Below, piece by piece: positions 22,298 through 30,573 of a stretch of 41,179 nt of DNA (the first letter of the stretch is position 1; each line of letters opens with the position of its first letter). Under the pieces are notes generated by a model that was given only the letters and a program-made list of their open reading frames with translations, had not been told where the DNA came from and did no database searches. Location of the stretch: contig JAFAEL010000071.1 of assembly GCA_023423995.1 (NCBI GenBank), forward strand, positions 1-41,179, read 5' to 3'. The stretch comes from Pseudomonadota bacterium. Lineage in GTDB: Bacteria > Pseudomonadota > Alphaproteobacteria > Rhizobiales > Beijerinckiaceae. The position numbers were made by a program, and so were the translations under genes.

Positions 22298-23464
22298 ATG
22301 CTGCCCTCGATTGTCGGTTGGGCCCACACGCCATTCGGAAAGCACGATGCGGAGACGGTCGAAAGCCTGATCGTTCGCGTCACGAACGAGGCGCTCGACC
22401 ATGCCGGGATCGGCCCGGAGGATGTGGACGAGGTCGTCCTCGGACATTTCAACGCCGGCTTCTCGCCGCAGGATTTCACCGCCTCGCTGGTCTTCCAGGC
22501 CTCCGACAAGTTCCGCTTCAAGCCCGCGACGCGGGTCGAGAATGCCTGCGCGACCGGCTCGGCCGCCGTGCACCAGGCCATCAAGACGATCGAGGCGAAG
22601 CGCGCCAAGGTCGTGCTCGTGGTCGGCGTCGAGCAGATGACCCGCACGCCGGGGCCGGAGATCGGCAAGAACCTCCTGCGCGCATCCTACCTGGTCGAGG
22701 ATGGGGAGACGCCGGCGGGCTTTGCGGGCGTGTTCGGGAAGATCGCGTCGTCGTATTTTCAGCGCCATGGCGACCAGTCCGACGCGCTCGCCCTGATCGC
22801 GGCCAAGAACCACCGGAACGGCGTCCAGAACCCCTATGCCCAGATGCGCAAGGATCTCGGCTTCGAGTTCTGCCGGGCGGAGTCGGAGAAGAACCCCTTC
22901 GTGGCCGGGCCGTTGAAGCGCACCGATTGCTCGCTCGTGTCGGACGGCGCGGCCGCGCTCGTGATCGCGGATGCCGAGACGGCCGAGACGATGCGCCGGG
23001 CGGTGGCGTTCCGGGGGACGGGGCATGCCCAGGACTTCCTGCCGATGTCGAAGCGGGACATCCTCAAGTTCGAGGGCTGCACCGAGGCCTGGCAGCGGGC
23101 GCTGGCCGAGGCGGGCGTGAAGCTCGACGACCTGTCCTTCGTCGAGACGCATGACTGCTTCACGATCGCCGAGCTGATCGAATACGAGGCCATGGGCCTG
23201 ACGCCGGAAGGGCAGGGCGCCCGCGCCATCAAGGAGGGCTGGACGCAGAAGGACGGGAAGCTTCCCGTGAACCCGTCGGGCGGCCTGAAGGCGAAGGGTC
23301 ACCCGATCGGCGCGACCGGCGTCTCCATGCACGTCCTCTCCGCCATGCAGCTCTGCGGCGAGGCCGAGGGCATCCAGGTTCCGGATGCGAAGCTCGCCGG
23401 CATCTTCAACATGGGCGGCGCCGCGGTCGCGAACTACGTCTCGATCCTCGAGCGCGTCCGGTAA
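22298..23464 (+). CDS. Thiolase of the SCP2/acetyl-CoA acetyltransferase type
   Basis: The 388-residue thiolase-fold protein has nucleophile Cys84 in ENACATGS, the HDCF segment (His285, Cys287) and the GGLKAKGHPIGATG loop with His335 near the C-terminus. The GHPIGATG form and HDCF box place it with SCP2/SCPx-type thiolases rather than PhaA/FadA biosynthetic or degradative thiolases. It probably cleaves or forms 3-ketoacyl-CoA with a branched or unusual acyl chain. A GGAGGAAGAG site precedes the ATG. The stop TAA directly abuts the stop of the convergent MFS gene. Confidence 0.85.
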   Translation: MLPSIVGWAHTPFGKHDAETVESLIVRVTNEALDHAGIGPEDVDEVVLGHFNAGFSPQDFTASLVFQASDKFRFKPATRVENACATGSAAVHQAIKTIEAKRAKVVLVVGVEQMTRTPGPEIGKNLLRASYLVEDGETPAGFAGVFGKIASSYFQRHGDQSDALALIAAKNHRNGVQNPYAQMRKDLGFEFCRAESEKNPFVAGPLKRTDCSLVSDGAAALVIADAETAETMRRAVAFRGTGHAQDFLPMSKRDILKFEGCTEAWQRALAEAGVKLDDLSFVETHDCFTIAELIEYEAMGLTPEGQGARAIKEGWTQKDGKLPVNPSGGLKAKGHPIGATGVSMHVLSAMQLCGEAEGIQVPDAKLAGIFNMGGAAVANYVSILERVR

Positions 23465-24724
23465 TCAGGCCGGAGCGACCTTCACCCGGTCGAGGCGCTG
23501 GCCTCGCCGGGTGAGCAGGAAGACGGTGATCGCGCCGTTCAAGAGGTTCCAGCCGATGCCGTTCAGGAACGCCGCCCGGTAGGATCCGGTCAGGTCGAAG
23601 ATCACGCCCGACATCCAGCCCCCGAGGGCCATGCCGAGCAGCGTCGCCGTCATGCAGAGGCCCACGCGGGTCGCGGCTTCGTTGGCTGGGAAGTATTCCC
23701 GGACGATCATGGCGTAGCTGGGCACGATCCCGCCCTGGAAAAGCCCGAACAGCGCCGAGACGACGTAGAGCTGCGTCAGCCCGTCGGACAGGGTGTAGAG
23801 GACCAGCGCAACGCCCTGCAGGACCGACCCGATGAGAAGGGTCAGCAGGCCGCCGAGGCGATCCGCGATGAAGCCAGATGCGATCCGGGACACGATGCCG
23901 AAGCCCAGCATCAGGGACAGCATCTCGGCGCCGCGCGCGACGCCGTAGCCGAGGTCGCCGCAATAGGCGACGATGTGGACCTGCGGCATGGACATCGCCA
24001 CGCAGCAGGCGATGCCGGCGATGATGAGCAGAGTCTGGAGCACGCCCGGGCTGAGCGCCATGCGCGTCGGGGTGAAGTGCGATTGTGCAGCCGCCTGGGC
24101 GGCGGCGGAGAAGTTGGGCCGCTTGCGGAGCGTGCCGACGAGCGGAAGCATGAGGGCGACGCAAATTGCGCCGAGCCCGATATGCGTCGCGCGCCATCCG
24201 TAATTGGCGATGGACCACTGGACTATAGGCGGCCAGAAGGCGCCGGCGAGGTAGTTGCCCGAGGCGCAGATCGCCACCGCGATGCCGCGGCGGCGCACGA
24301 ACCAGAACGAGATGTCCGCCATGAGCGGCCCGAAGCTCGCCGAGGCGCCGAAGCCGATCAGGAGGCCATGCGCGATCGCGTAGGTGGCGAGATTTGGCGC
24401 AAGCCCGGCGGCCACGTATCCGACCCCGAGCATCAAGCAGCCGAGCAGGCTCGGCACGACGATGCCCATCCGGTCGGCGACACGGCCCATGACGACCCCG
24501 CCGATGCCGAAGCCGATCATCGTCAGGGTGTAGGGCAGGGACGCCCCGCCCCGCGCCACGCCGAAATCCGCCTGGACGGTCGGCAGCGCGACCACGACCG
24601 ACCACATGCCGACGCCGCTGAAGGTGGTCAGGAGGACGGCGATGAGGAGGCGCTGCCATGAGGCGCGCCCATCCGGCCCGTCGTCACTCAGCCTGACAGC
24701 AGCTGCTTGCTGGGACGCCGCCAT
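23465..24724 (-). CDS. Major facilitator superfamily transporter
   Basis: The 419-residue protein has about 12 hydrophobic helices in two six-helix halves and a cytoplasmic N-terminus rich in Ala and Gln. Segments such as GIGGVVMGRVADRMG (loop 2-3) match the MFS signature of the drug/carboxylate transporter groups. The substrate is unknown. Its stop codon lies immediately next to the thiolase stop on the other strand, with no intergenic bases. Confidence 0.82.
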   Translation of the reverse strand: MAASQQAAAVRLSDDGPDGRASWQRLLIAVLLTTFSGVGMWSVVVALPTVQADFGVARGGASLPYTLTMIGFGIGGVVMGRVADRMGIVVPSLLGCLMLGVGYVAAGLAPNLATYAIAHGLLIGFGASASFGPLMADISFWFVRRRGIAVAICASGNYLAGAFWPPIVQWSIANYGWRATHIGLGAICVALMLPLVGTLRKRPNFSAAAQAAAQSHFTPTRMALSPGVLQTLLIIAGIACCVAMSMPQVHIVAYCGDLGYGVARGAEMLSLMLGFGIVSRIASGFIADRLGGLLTLLIGSVLQGVALVLYTLSDGLTQLYVVSALFGLFQGGIVPSYAMIVREYFPANEAATRVGLCMTATLLGMALGGWMSGVIFDLTGSYRAAFLNGIGWNLLNGAITVFLLTRRGQRLDRVKVAPA

Positions 24725-24792
24725 CTCTCCCCCCGAACTGTTCGTTGCGGAGGGCCGTATCAGAGGCGTGCGCCGCGCGCGACCCGCGCCTG

Positions 24793-24814
24793 CGCAGAGC
24801 TGGTCCGCTCTGCG
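24793..24814 (-). terminator. Hairpin downstream of phaC
   Basis: CGCAGAGC (24793-24800) and GCTCTGCG (24807-24814) form a perfect 8-bp stem with a 6-nt loop starting 3 nt after the phaC stop on the minus strand. There is no T run, so it may be a weak terminator or an mRNA-stabilising stem before the MFS gene. Confidence 0.45.
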
Positions 24815-24817
24815 TCC

Positions 24818-26623
24818 TTACGCCTTCATGCGGACGTAGGTGCCGGGCGCATCGCACAGGGCGGGGAGGTGGCCCTCTCCCGGTTGATGCGGGGGCACGC
24901 GCTCGGGGGCCTGCTGCTCGACCCATTGGAACCAGTAGGGCCACCAGGATCCCTTGTGCTCGGTCGCCTCTCCGAGCCAGTCCTCATAGGCTTGGCCGTT
25001 CACCGTTCCGGTCCAATAGCCGTATTTCGGCTTGGCCGGAGGGTTCACGACGCCGGCGATGTGGCCCGATCCCGCCACCACGTACTCGACGGGCCCGCCG
25101 AAGGCCTTCGACCCGACATAGACCGAGATGGCGGGGGCGATGTGGTCCTCTCGGGTGGCGAGGTTGAAGATCGGGATCGTCACCTTCTTCAGGTCGAGAC
25201 GGACGTTGTCGACGATCATCTGGCCCTTGGTGAGCTTGTTCTCCAGGTAGCAGTTGCGCAGGTAGAAGGAGTGGTTCGCGGCCGGCATCCGGGTCGCGTC
25301 CGAGTTCCAGTACAGGAGGTCGAACGGGAAGGGCGCCTTTCCCTTCAGGTACACGTTGACCACGTAGGGCCAGATCAGGTCGTTCGGGCGAAGCATGTTG
25401 AAGGCGGTCGCCATGCGCGAGCCTTCGAGATAGCCGCGGCTCCTCATCATGGCCTCGACGGCCTGGACCTGAGCCTCGTCGACGAAGACCTTCAGGTCGC
25501 CCGCATGGGTGAAATCCACCTGCGTCGTGAAGAAGGTCGCGCTCTCGATCCGCTTGTCCCCGGTCGCCGCCATGTAGGCGAGGGCGACCGCCAGGAGGGT
25601 GCCTCCGACGCAATAGCCGATCGCCGTGACGCTGCGCTCGCCGGTCGCCTGCTCGATGGCGTCGAGCGCGGCGAAGATGCCCTCCCGCATGTAGTCGCCG
25701 AAGCCCTTCTCGGCCTGCCGCTCGTCGGGATTGACCCAGGAGATGCAGAAGACCGTGAGCCCCTGGTCGACCGCCCAGCGGATGAAGCTCTTCTCCGGGT
25801 TCAGGTCCAGGATGTAGTACTTGTTGATCCAGGGCGGCACGATCAGAAGCGGCCGCTTCAGCACGGTCTCCGTCGTCGGTGCGTACTGGATGAGCTCGAT
25901 CAGGTCGTTGCGGAAAACGACCTTGCCGGGCGTGACGGCAAGGTTCTCGCCGACCTTGAACTTGGCCGAGTCCGATTGCCGCAGCTTCAGCTCGCCGCCG
26001 CCTGCCTCCACGTCCTCGGCCAGCATCTTCATGCCGCGGACGAGGTTGGCGCCGGCTTCCTTCACGGTCTCCCGGATGAGTTCGGGATTGGTCGCGACGA
26101 AGTTCGACGGCGAAAGGGCGGCCGACAGCTGCTTGACGTAGAAGCGGGCCTTGTCGCGCGTGTGGTCGTCCAGGCCCTCGGCCTCGTCCACCATCGCCTC
26201 GGCCCACTGGCTCGTGACGAGATAGGCCTGCTTCAGGAAGTCGAAGACCGCGTTCCGGGACCATTCCGGATCCTGGAAGCGCCTGTCGGCCGGCGAAGGC
26301 GCGACGACGGGCGCGGCCTGCTCGCCCTGCATGCGCTTCAGGGTGTTGGACCAGAGGTCCAGGAACTGCGTTCCGAGCCGCGTCTGCGCCTCGAGAGCCT
26401 TTTGCGGATCGACCATCCAGGTCTCGGCGACCTGGCCGAGCGTCTTCACCACCTCGCCGACGCCGTCGGCCAGGCCTGACCTCCCGTTGCGCTGATCGGC
26501 CGGCTTCAGGTAGGCGGCCGTCGCGCGGCTCGCCTCCTCGACGAACTGCGCCATGTTTTCCGACAGAGCGCCGAAATCCGGGACCTGGGGCTCGGTCAGC
26601 CTGGGCCCTTCGCTCTCAGACAT
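24818..26623 (-). CDS. phaC: Class I poly(3-hydroxyalkanoate) synthase
   Basis: The 601-residue enzyme polymerises (R)-3-hydroxyacyl-CoA into storage granules. The catalytic triad is visible: Cys338 in the lipase-like box GYCVGG (336-341), Asp493 in REDHIAP and His521 in [12 protein letters not shown]. The N-terminal region (1-200) is the usual class I dimerisation and granule-binding domain. The ATG at 26623 has a strong GGAGGGAA site; an open extension of 23 codons upstream is discarded. No phaA, phaB or phasin gene is in the window, so monomer supply must be encoded elsewhere. Confidence 0.95.
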   Translation of the reverse strand: MSESEGPRLTEPQVPDFGALSENMAQFVEEASRATAAYLKPADQRNGRSGLADGVGEVVKTLGQVAETWMVDPQKALEAQTRLGTQFLDLWSNTLKRMQGEQAAPVVAPSPADRRFQDPEWSRNAVFDFLKQAYLVTSQWAEAMVDEAEGLDDHTRDKARFYVKQLSAALSPSNFVATNPELIRETVKEAGANLVRGMKMLAEDVEAGGGELKLRQSDSAKFKVGENLAVTPGKVVFRNDLIELIQYAPTTETVLKRPLLIVPPWINKYYILDLNPEKSFIRWAVDQGLTVFCISWVNPDERQAEKGFGDYMREGIFAALDAIEQATGERSVTAIGYCVGGTLLAVALAYMAATGDKRIESATFFTTQVDFTHAGDLKVFVDEAQVQAVEAMMRSRGYLEGSRMATAFNMLRPNDLIWPYVVNVYLKGKAPFPFDLLYWNSDATRMPAANHSFYLRNCYLENKLTKGQMIVDNVRLDLKKVTIPIFNLATREDHIAPAISVYVGSKAFGGPVEYVVAGSGHIAGVVNPPAKPKYGYWTGTVNGQAYEDWLGEATEHKGSWWPYWFQWVEQQAPERVPPHQPGEGHLPALCDAPGTYVRMKA

Positions 26624-26754
26624 CGTTCCCTCCGGCCCAGCCGGCTTGTCCGGCAGGTGTCGTTTCCGCCATATTAATGGAGACGGCGGCAATCTTCGAT
26701 CCCCCCGATAACGCCGCTCGGCGAGCCGCGATCCGGCGTTCCGAGATCTGATAC

Positions 26755-27075
26755 ATGCGTCCCCACACCACGGCCCTGCTCTTCCTCGCCATCGGCGCTT
26801 CGCTCGGCGGATGTGTCGGCGCAGGGGAGACGAATCCCCTGCGCGATGCCGCCGTCGCTGCCGGCGTGACGGGAGGCGAGCCCAGGCCAGCCCCCGACTT
26901 CGTCACCCGGACCCGCCCGGCCCAGGCCGAGTACGTTCCGATCGGGGTCTCGGCCCCCTCCCGCAGGTACCGTGCCAAGAATGCCGAGGAGGTCGCGCGG
27001 GCCGAGGCACAGATGGATCGGCTGAGCCGCGCGAACGAGTCACGCGCCGCGGCCGCACGGCGCGCAGCGCAGTAG
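26755..27075 (+). CDS. Small lipoprotein, unknown function
   Basis: The 106-residue protein has a lipoprotein signal ([20 protein letters not shown], lipidated Cys20), a Pro/Thr-rich middle part and a charged, Ala/Arg/Glu-rich C-terminal helix likely to be a short coiled coil (from about residue 70). It diverges from phaC across 131 bp and precedes the aminotransferase. I do not recognise a family; the length and composition resemble uncharacterised Rhizobiales outer-membrane lipoproteins. Confidence 0.65.
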   Translation: MRPHTTALLFLAIGASLGGCVGAGETNPLRDAAVAAGVTGGEPRPAPDFVTRTRPAQAEYVPIGVSAPSRRYRAKNAEEVARAEAQMDRLSRANESRAAAARRAAQ

Positions 27076-27168
27076 CCGAACGGCCGGGCTGCCCAGGAAG
27101 GGGCGGCTCTGCTAAAGCACGACCAGGAGGCGGTGGGGAGCGACGGCCCGCACCGCCGGGGATAGCCC

Positions 27169-28392
27169 ATGACGACCGATTTTCACCGCATCCGGCGGCT
27201 GCCGCCCTACGTCTTCGAGGAAGTCAACCGCTTCAAGGCGAAGGCTCGCGCCAACGGGGCCGACATCATCGACCTCGGGATGGGCAATCCCGACCTCGCC
27301 GCCCCGCCGCATGTGGTGGCCAAGCTGTGCGAGACGGCCGGCAAGCCGAGGACGGACCGCTATTCCGCCTCCAAGGGCATCGCCGGGCTCCGCCGCGCCC
27401 AGGCCGGCTATTATGCGCGCCGCTTCGGCGTGAAGCTCAATCCCGACACGCAGGTCGTGGCGACCCTCGGCTCGAAGGAGGGCTTCGCCAACATGGCCCA
27501 GGCCATCACGGCGCCCGGCGACGTCGTGCTGGTCCCGAACCCGTCCTATCCCATCCACGCCTTCGGCTTCCTGATGGCGGGCGGCGTCATCCGGTCGGTT
27601 CCGGCCGAGCCGAGCCCCGCGATCTTCCCGGCGCTGGAGCGCGCGGTCCTTCATTCCATCCCGAAGCCGCTCGCGCTCGTCACCTGCTACCCGTCGAATC
27701 CCACCGCGCAGGTCGCCTCGCTGGACTTCTACCGGGACCTCGTGGCCTTCGCGAAGAAGCACGACATCTTCCTGCTCTCGGACCTCGCCTATGCGGAGGT
27801 CTATTTCGACGACAACGACCCGCCGCCCTCGATGCTGCAGGTTCCCGGCGCGACCGATGTCGCGGTCGAGTTCACGTCGATGTCGAGGACCTTCTCGATG
27901 GCCGGATGGCGCATCGGCTTCGCGGTCGGCAACGAGCGCCTCCTGGCGGCCCTCGGCCGGGTGAAGTCGTACCTGGACTATGGTGCGTTCACGCCCGTCC
28001 AGGTCGCCGCGACTGCGGCCTTGAACGGGCCGGACGATTGCATCCGCGAGATGCGGTCGATCTACAAGCGCCGGCGCGACGTGCTGGTGGAATCCTTCGG
28101 CAAGGCCGGCTGGGAGATCCCGTCGCCCTCCGCCTCCATGTTCGCCTGGGTGCCGATCCCGGAGAAGTTCCGGCCGCTCGGCAGCCTCGAATTCTCCAAG
28201 CTTCTCGTCGAGAAGGCCGATGTCGCCGTCGCGCCCGGGATCGGGTTCGGCGAGCACGGTGACGATTACGTCCGCATCGCGCTCGTGGAGAACGAGCAGC
28301 GCATCCGCCAGGCGGCGCGCTCGATCCGCAAGTTCTTCGACAGCGCCGATCGCACGCTCCACAATGTGGTGCCGCTGGCCCGCGCCGGCTGA
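27169..28392 (+). CDS. Class I aminotransferase (AlaC/LL-DAP-like), catalytic Lys replaced
   Basis: The 407-residue protein matches the fold-type I aminotransferase group that includes alanine and LL-diaminopimelate aminotransferases. It has GMGNPDLAAPP at the N-terminus, the CYPSNPTAQ substrate loop, LSDLAYAEVYFD with the PLP-contact Asp, and the SMS-x-TFSMAGWRIGF block. In that block the residue that forms the internal aldimine in the family is Lys; here it is Arg240 (codon AGG at 27886-27888), one base from AAG. The rest of the active site looks intact. It may be a sequencing error, an inactive protein, or altered chemistry. The start ATG at 27169 matches the family N-terminus. Confidence 0.85.
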   Translation: MTTDFHRIRRLPPYVFEEVNRFKAKARANGADIIDLGMGNPDLAAPPHVVAKLCETAGKPRTDRYSASKGIAGLRRAQAGYYARRFGVKLNPDTQVVATLGSKEGFANMAQAITAPGDVVLVPNPSYPIHAFGFLMAGGVIRSVPAEPSPAIFPALERAVLHSIPKPLALVTCYPSNPTAQVASLDFYRDLVAFAKKHDIFLLSDLAYAEVYFDDNDPPPSMLQVPGATDVAVEFTSMSRTFSMAGWRIGFAVGNERLLAALGRVKSYLDYGAFTPVQVAATAALNGPDDCIREMRSIYKRRRDVLVESFGKAGWEIPSPSASMFAWVPIPEKFRPLGSLEFSKLLVEKADVAVAPGIGFGEHGDDYVRIALVENEQRIRQAARSIRKFFDSADRTLHNVVPLARAG

Positions 28393-28477
28393 TTGTTCAG
28401 GTAAGGTTCAGGTTGTCCATTTGGGCTGCCGATGCGAGAAGGTTGAGCTTCCGATTCACCGTTCCGGGAGCGCTTCC

Positions 28478-28783
28478 TTGAAACACTCTCTCATCGCCGG
28501 CCTGGCTGTGCTCCTCGCTGTGACGGCTGCCGAAGCCGCCCCGACCATGCCGGCGCCCGATGCCGTCCAGGCCATTGCCGTGCCGCGCGACGATTCCATG
28601 GGCCGCTATCACCAGCTTCGCCGGCTCGATAACCGCCAACTCGGGCGCCCCGCCTTCCGGCAGGGCGCGACGTGCGTCACGCCGAAGCTCGTCTGCTGGG
28701 TGCCGCAGGCGGGCGATGCGGGGGAGACGTGCTCTTGCGCAACCCCGAGCCGCGGCAAGGTCGCGGGAACGATCGAGGGCTAG
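28478..28783 (+). CDS. Small secreted Cys-containing protein with TTG start
   Basis: The 101-residue protein begins at TTG 28478, chosen because a GGGAG site lies at 28466-28470 and the product then starts with a clean signal peptide (MKHSLIAGLAVLLAVTAAEA). The mature part has four Cys in two pairs (GATCVTPKLVCW and GETCSCATP), suggesting one or two disulfides in the periplasm. The frame is open upstream through the end of the aminotransferase gene, so the TTG choice matters. No family is recognised. The haloacid dehalogenase-like gene begins 22 bp downstream and may share the transcript. Confidence 0.6.
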   Translation: MKHSLIAGLAVLLAVTAAEAAPTMPAPDAVQAIAVPRDDSMGRYHQLRRLDNRQLGRPAFRQGATCVTPKLVCWVPQAGDAGETCSCATPSRGKVAGTIEG

Positions 28784-28804
28784 GGTAGAACTCCGGAGCG
28801 CGGC

Positions 28805-29686
28805 ATGAGCTTTTTCGACACTTTCGAACTCAGCTCTGTCGCGGTCCGCGACGGTGCGCTTCGGGTCCGCATGGGCGGCTCGGGGCCGCCGCTCCTTCTG
28901 CTGCACGGTAACCCGCAGAGCCACGTCATGTGGCACAAGGTGGCGCCGGCGCTGGCCCGCCGCTTCACCGTGATCTGCCCGGACCTGCGCGGCTATGCAG
29001 GCTCCTTCAAGCCCGGCGCCACGCCCGACCACGCGCCCTATGCCAAGACCGAGATGGCGCGGGACATGGTCGAGCTGATGAGCGCGCTCGGCCACGATCG
29101 CTTCCGCGTCGGCAGCCACGACCGCGGCGCGCGGGTGGCGCACCGCCTGGCGCTCGATCACCCGGACAGGGTCGAGAGGCTCGCCGTGCTCGACATCGTG
29201 CCGACGCTTGAGCATTTCGAGCGCACCGACATGAGCTTCGCGCTCGGCTATTACCATTGGTTCTGGTTCGCGCAGCCGCATCCCTTCCCGGAGAACCTGA
29301 TCAGCGCGGCGCCCGAGACCTGGTGGCACGCCCATACGTCGCGCGAGCCGAAGCCGCCCGGCTTCTTCGCTCCCGAGGCGCTCGCCGATTACCTCGAGGC
29401 CGCGCGGGATCCGGCCGCGATCATCGGCATGTGCGAGGATTATCGGGCCGCCGCCACGATCGACCTCGAGCACGACCGGGCGAGCCGCGCTGCGGGCGCC
29501 AAGATCAACTGCCCGCTCCTCGTGCTCTGGGGCGCCCAGGGCAGGATCGGCGGATGGTACGAGCCGCTGGACCTATGGCGCCGCTACTGCTCGGCCGAGG
29601 TGACGGGCGGGCCCGTCCAGTCCGGGCATTATCTCCCCGAAGAGGCTCCGGAGGAGGTCCTCGCCGCCTTCGAGACATTCTTCTGA
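28805..29686 (+). CDS. Haloacetate (fluoroacetate) dehalogenase-like alpha/beta hydrolase
   Basis: The 293-residue alpha/beta hydrolase keeps the full residue set known from fluoroacetate dehalogenase RPA1163: nucleophile Asp106 with carboxylate-binding Arg107 and Arg110 (SHDRGAR), acid Asp130 (LDIVPT), halide-site His151 and Trp152 (YYHWFW), a Tyr at 213 and base His275 (SGHYLPEE). The spacing differs from that enzyme by only 4-6 residues. The oxyanion-hole HGNP is at 34-37. Such enzymes hydrolyse haloacetates, with fluoride or chloride release. The actual substrate here is inferred, because related epoxide hydrolases share the fold but lack the DRGAR plus HW combination. Confidence 0.85.
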   Translation: MSFFDTFELSSVAVRDGALRVRMGGSGPPLLLLHGNPQSHVMWHKVAPALARRFTVICPDLRGYAGSFKPGATPDHAPYAKTEMARDMVELMSALGHDRFRVGSHDRGARVAHRLALDHPDRVERLAVLDIVPTLEHFERTDMSFALGYYHWFWFAQPHPFPENLISAAPETWWHAHTSREPKPPGFFAPEALADYLEAARDPAAIIGMCEDYRAAATIDLEHDRASRAAGAKINCPLLVLWGAQGRIGGWYEPLDLWRRYCSAEVTGGPVQSGHYLPEEAPEEVLAAFETFF

Positions 29687-29753
29687 GCGGCGCGGCCGTA
29701 AGGGAACGCAGCTCGGGTCGCCATGTTGTGCCTCTGCCCTCAGCGGAGGCGGC

Positions 29754-30125
29754 ATGCGCTTCATCCCGACCCGAATTCACGGCATCATCGACTATATCTG
29801 GGGCCTGCTCCTAGGGACGGCGCCCTGGACGCTCGGCTTCGCCGATAACGGTCCAGCGACCTATGTGGCGCTGATCTTCGGGATCGGGGCGATCCTCTAC
29901 AGCCTTGCCACGAATTACGAGGTCGGGCTCCTGCCGCTCATCCCGTTGCCGGTCCATCTCGTGCTCGACGTGGCGGGCGGCGCCCTGCTCGCGGCCTCGC
30001 CCTGGCTGTTCGGTTTCGCTGACCGGGTGTTCTGGCCGCATCTCCTCTTCGGCCTCTTCTCGATCGCGGCGGGGCTCATGACGCAAAAGGACACGCGCTC
30101 GCCCGATCGGATCGCGAGCATCTGA
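29754..30125 (+). CDS. SPW-repeat-type membrane protein
   Basis: The 123-residue protein has four hydrophobic segments arranged as two repeats, each with a Pro-Trp motif followed by Gly-Phe: APWTLGF at residues 23-29 and SPWLFGF at 82-88. This is the hallmark of the SPW repeat membrane-protein family, whose function is unknown. The ATG at 29754 gives a short Arg-containing N-terminus before the first helix. It follows the dehalogenase-like gene by 67 bp and could be co-transcribed. Confidence 0.75.
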   Translation: MRFIPTRIHGIIDYIWGLLLGTAPWTLGFADNGPATYVALIFGIGAILYSLATNYEVGLLPLIPLPVHLVLDVAGGALLAASPWLFGFADRVFWPHLLFGLFSIAAGLMTQKDTRSPDRIASI

Positions 30126-30203
30126 CCGGGGCGACGTGGTTTCCGGAAGGTAAACCAGGCCCCCTCATTACCGGCCTGCGAATTGAGGTGGCTTTGGCGA
30201 GCC

Positions 30204-30215
30204 CCCCTTAAGGGG
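30204..30215. repeat. 12-bp palindrome before small secreted gene
   Basis: CCCCTTAAGGGG is a perfect palindrome 25 bp upstream of the ATG at 30240, inside a 114-bp intergenic region. It could be an operator or a short hairpin in the leader of the next gene; there is no further evidence. Confidence 0.3.
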
Positions 30216-30239
30216 CGGGGAGCAGCCAAAGGATATCCC

Positions 30240-30569
30240 ATGCCCCCGCTCCTTCGCATCGAGGCGGCCGCGCTTGTCGGCCTGGCTCTCTTCGCATCCT
30301 CGGCCCGTGCCGAGATCACAGGCGCCCAGCTCGAGGAACTCTACCTGATCCAGCTCGGCGTGAAGAGCTGCGACAACCTCCCGTTTCCGGCCGACAAGAG
30401 GACCAAGCTCGACCAGGTGGTGTCCGTGATGGAACGGGGATCATCCTTCTCGGACGCGGATCTCATCCTGATGCGCGGCAAGGCCCGCACGGCGCTGGAG
30501 AACAACCCGGCCAAGATCTGCCACGACGTGGGCGAGTCGATTCCGACGGTCGTACGCGATCTGAAGTAG
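30240..30569 (+). CDS. Small secreted protein, unknown function
   Basis: The 109-residue protein has a signal peptide (MPPLLRIEAAALVGLALFASSARA, cleavage before E25) and a mature domain of about 85 residues with two Cys (KSCDN and KICHD) likely to form a disulfide. The ATG at 30240 follows an AAAGGA site at 30228-30233; an upstream in-frame ATG at 30183 would disrupt the signal peptide. The gene ends 4 bp before the stop of the convergent methyltransferase remnant. I recognise no named family. Confidence 0.65.
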   Translation: MPPLLRIEAAALVGLALFASSARAEITGAQLEELYLIQLGVKSCDNLPFPADKRTKLDQVVSVMERGSSFSDADLILMRGKARTALENNPAKICHDVGESIPTVVRDLK

Positions 30570-30573
30570 GGTT

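Noticed and set aside
23465..24724. Antibiotic-specific efflux assignment for the MFS gene
   Set aside because: The sequence supports only the superfamily; no substrate-determining motif was recognised.
24707..26479. Long plus-strand open frame (590 codons) opposite phaC
   Set aside because: Antisense to a well-supported PHA synthase; composition is Arg/Asp/His/Leu-rich shadow, with no motif.
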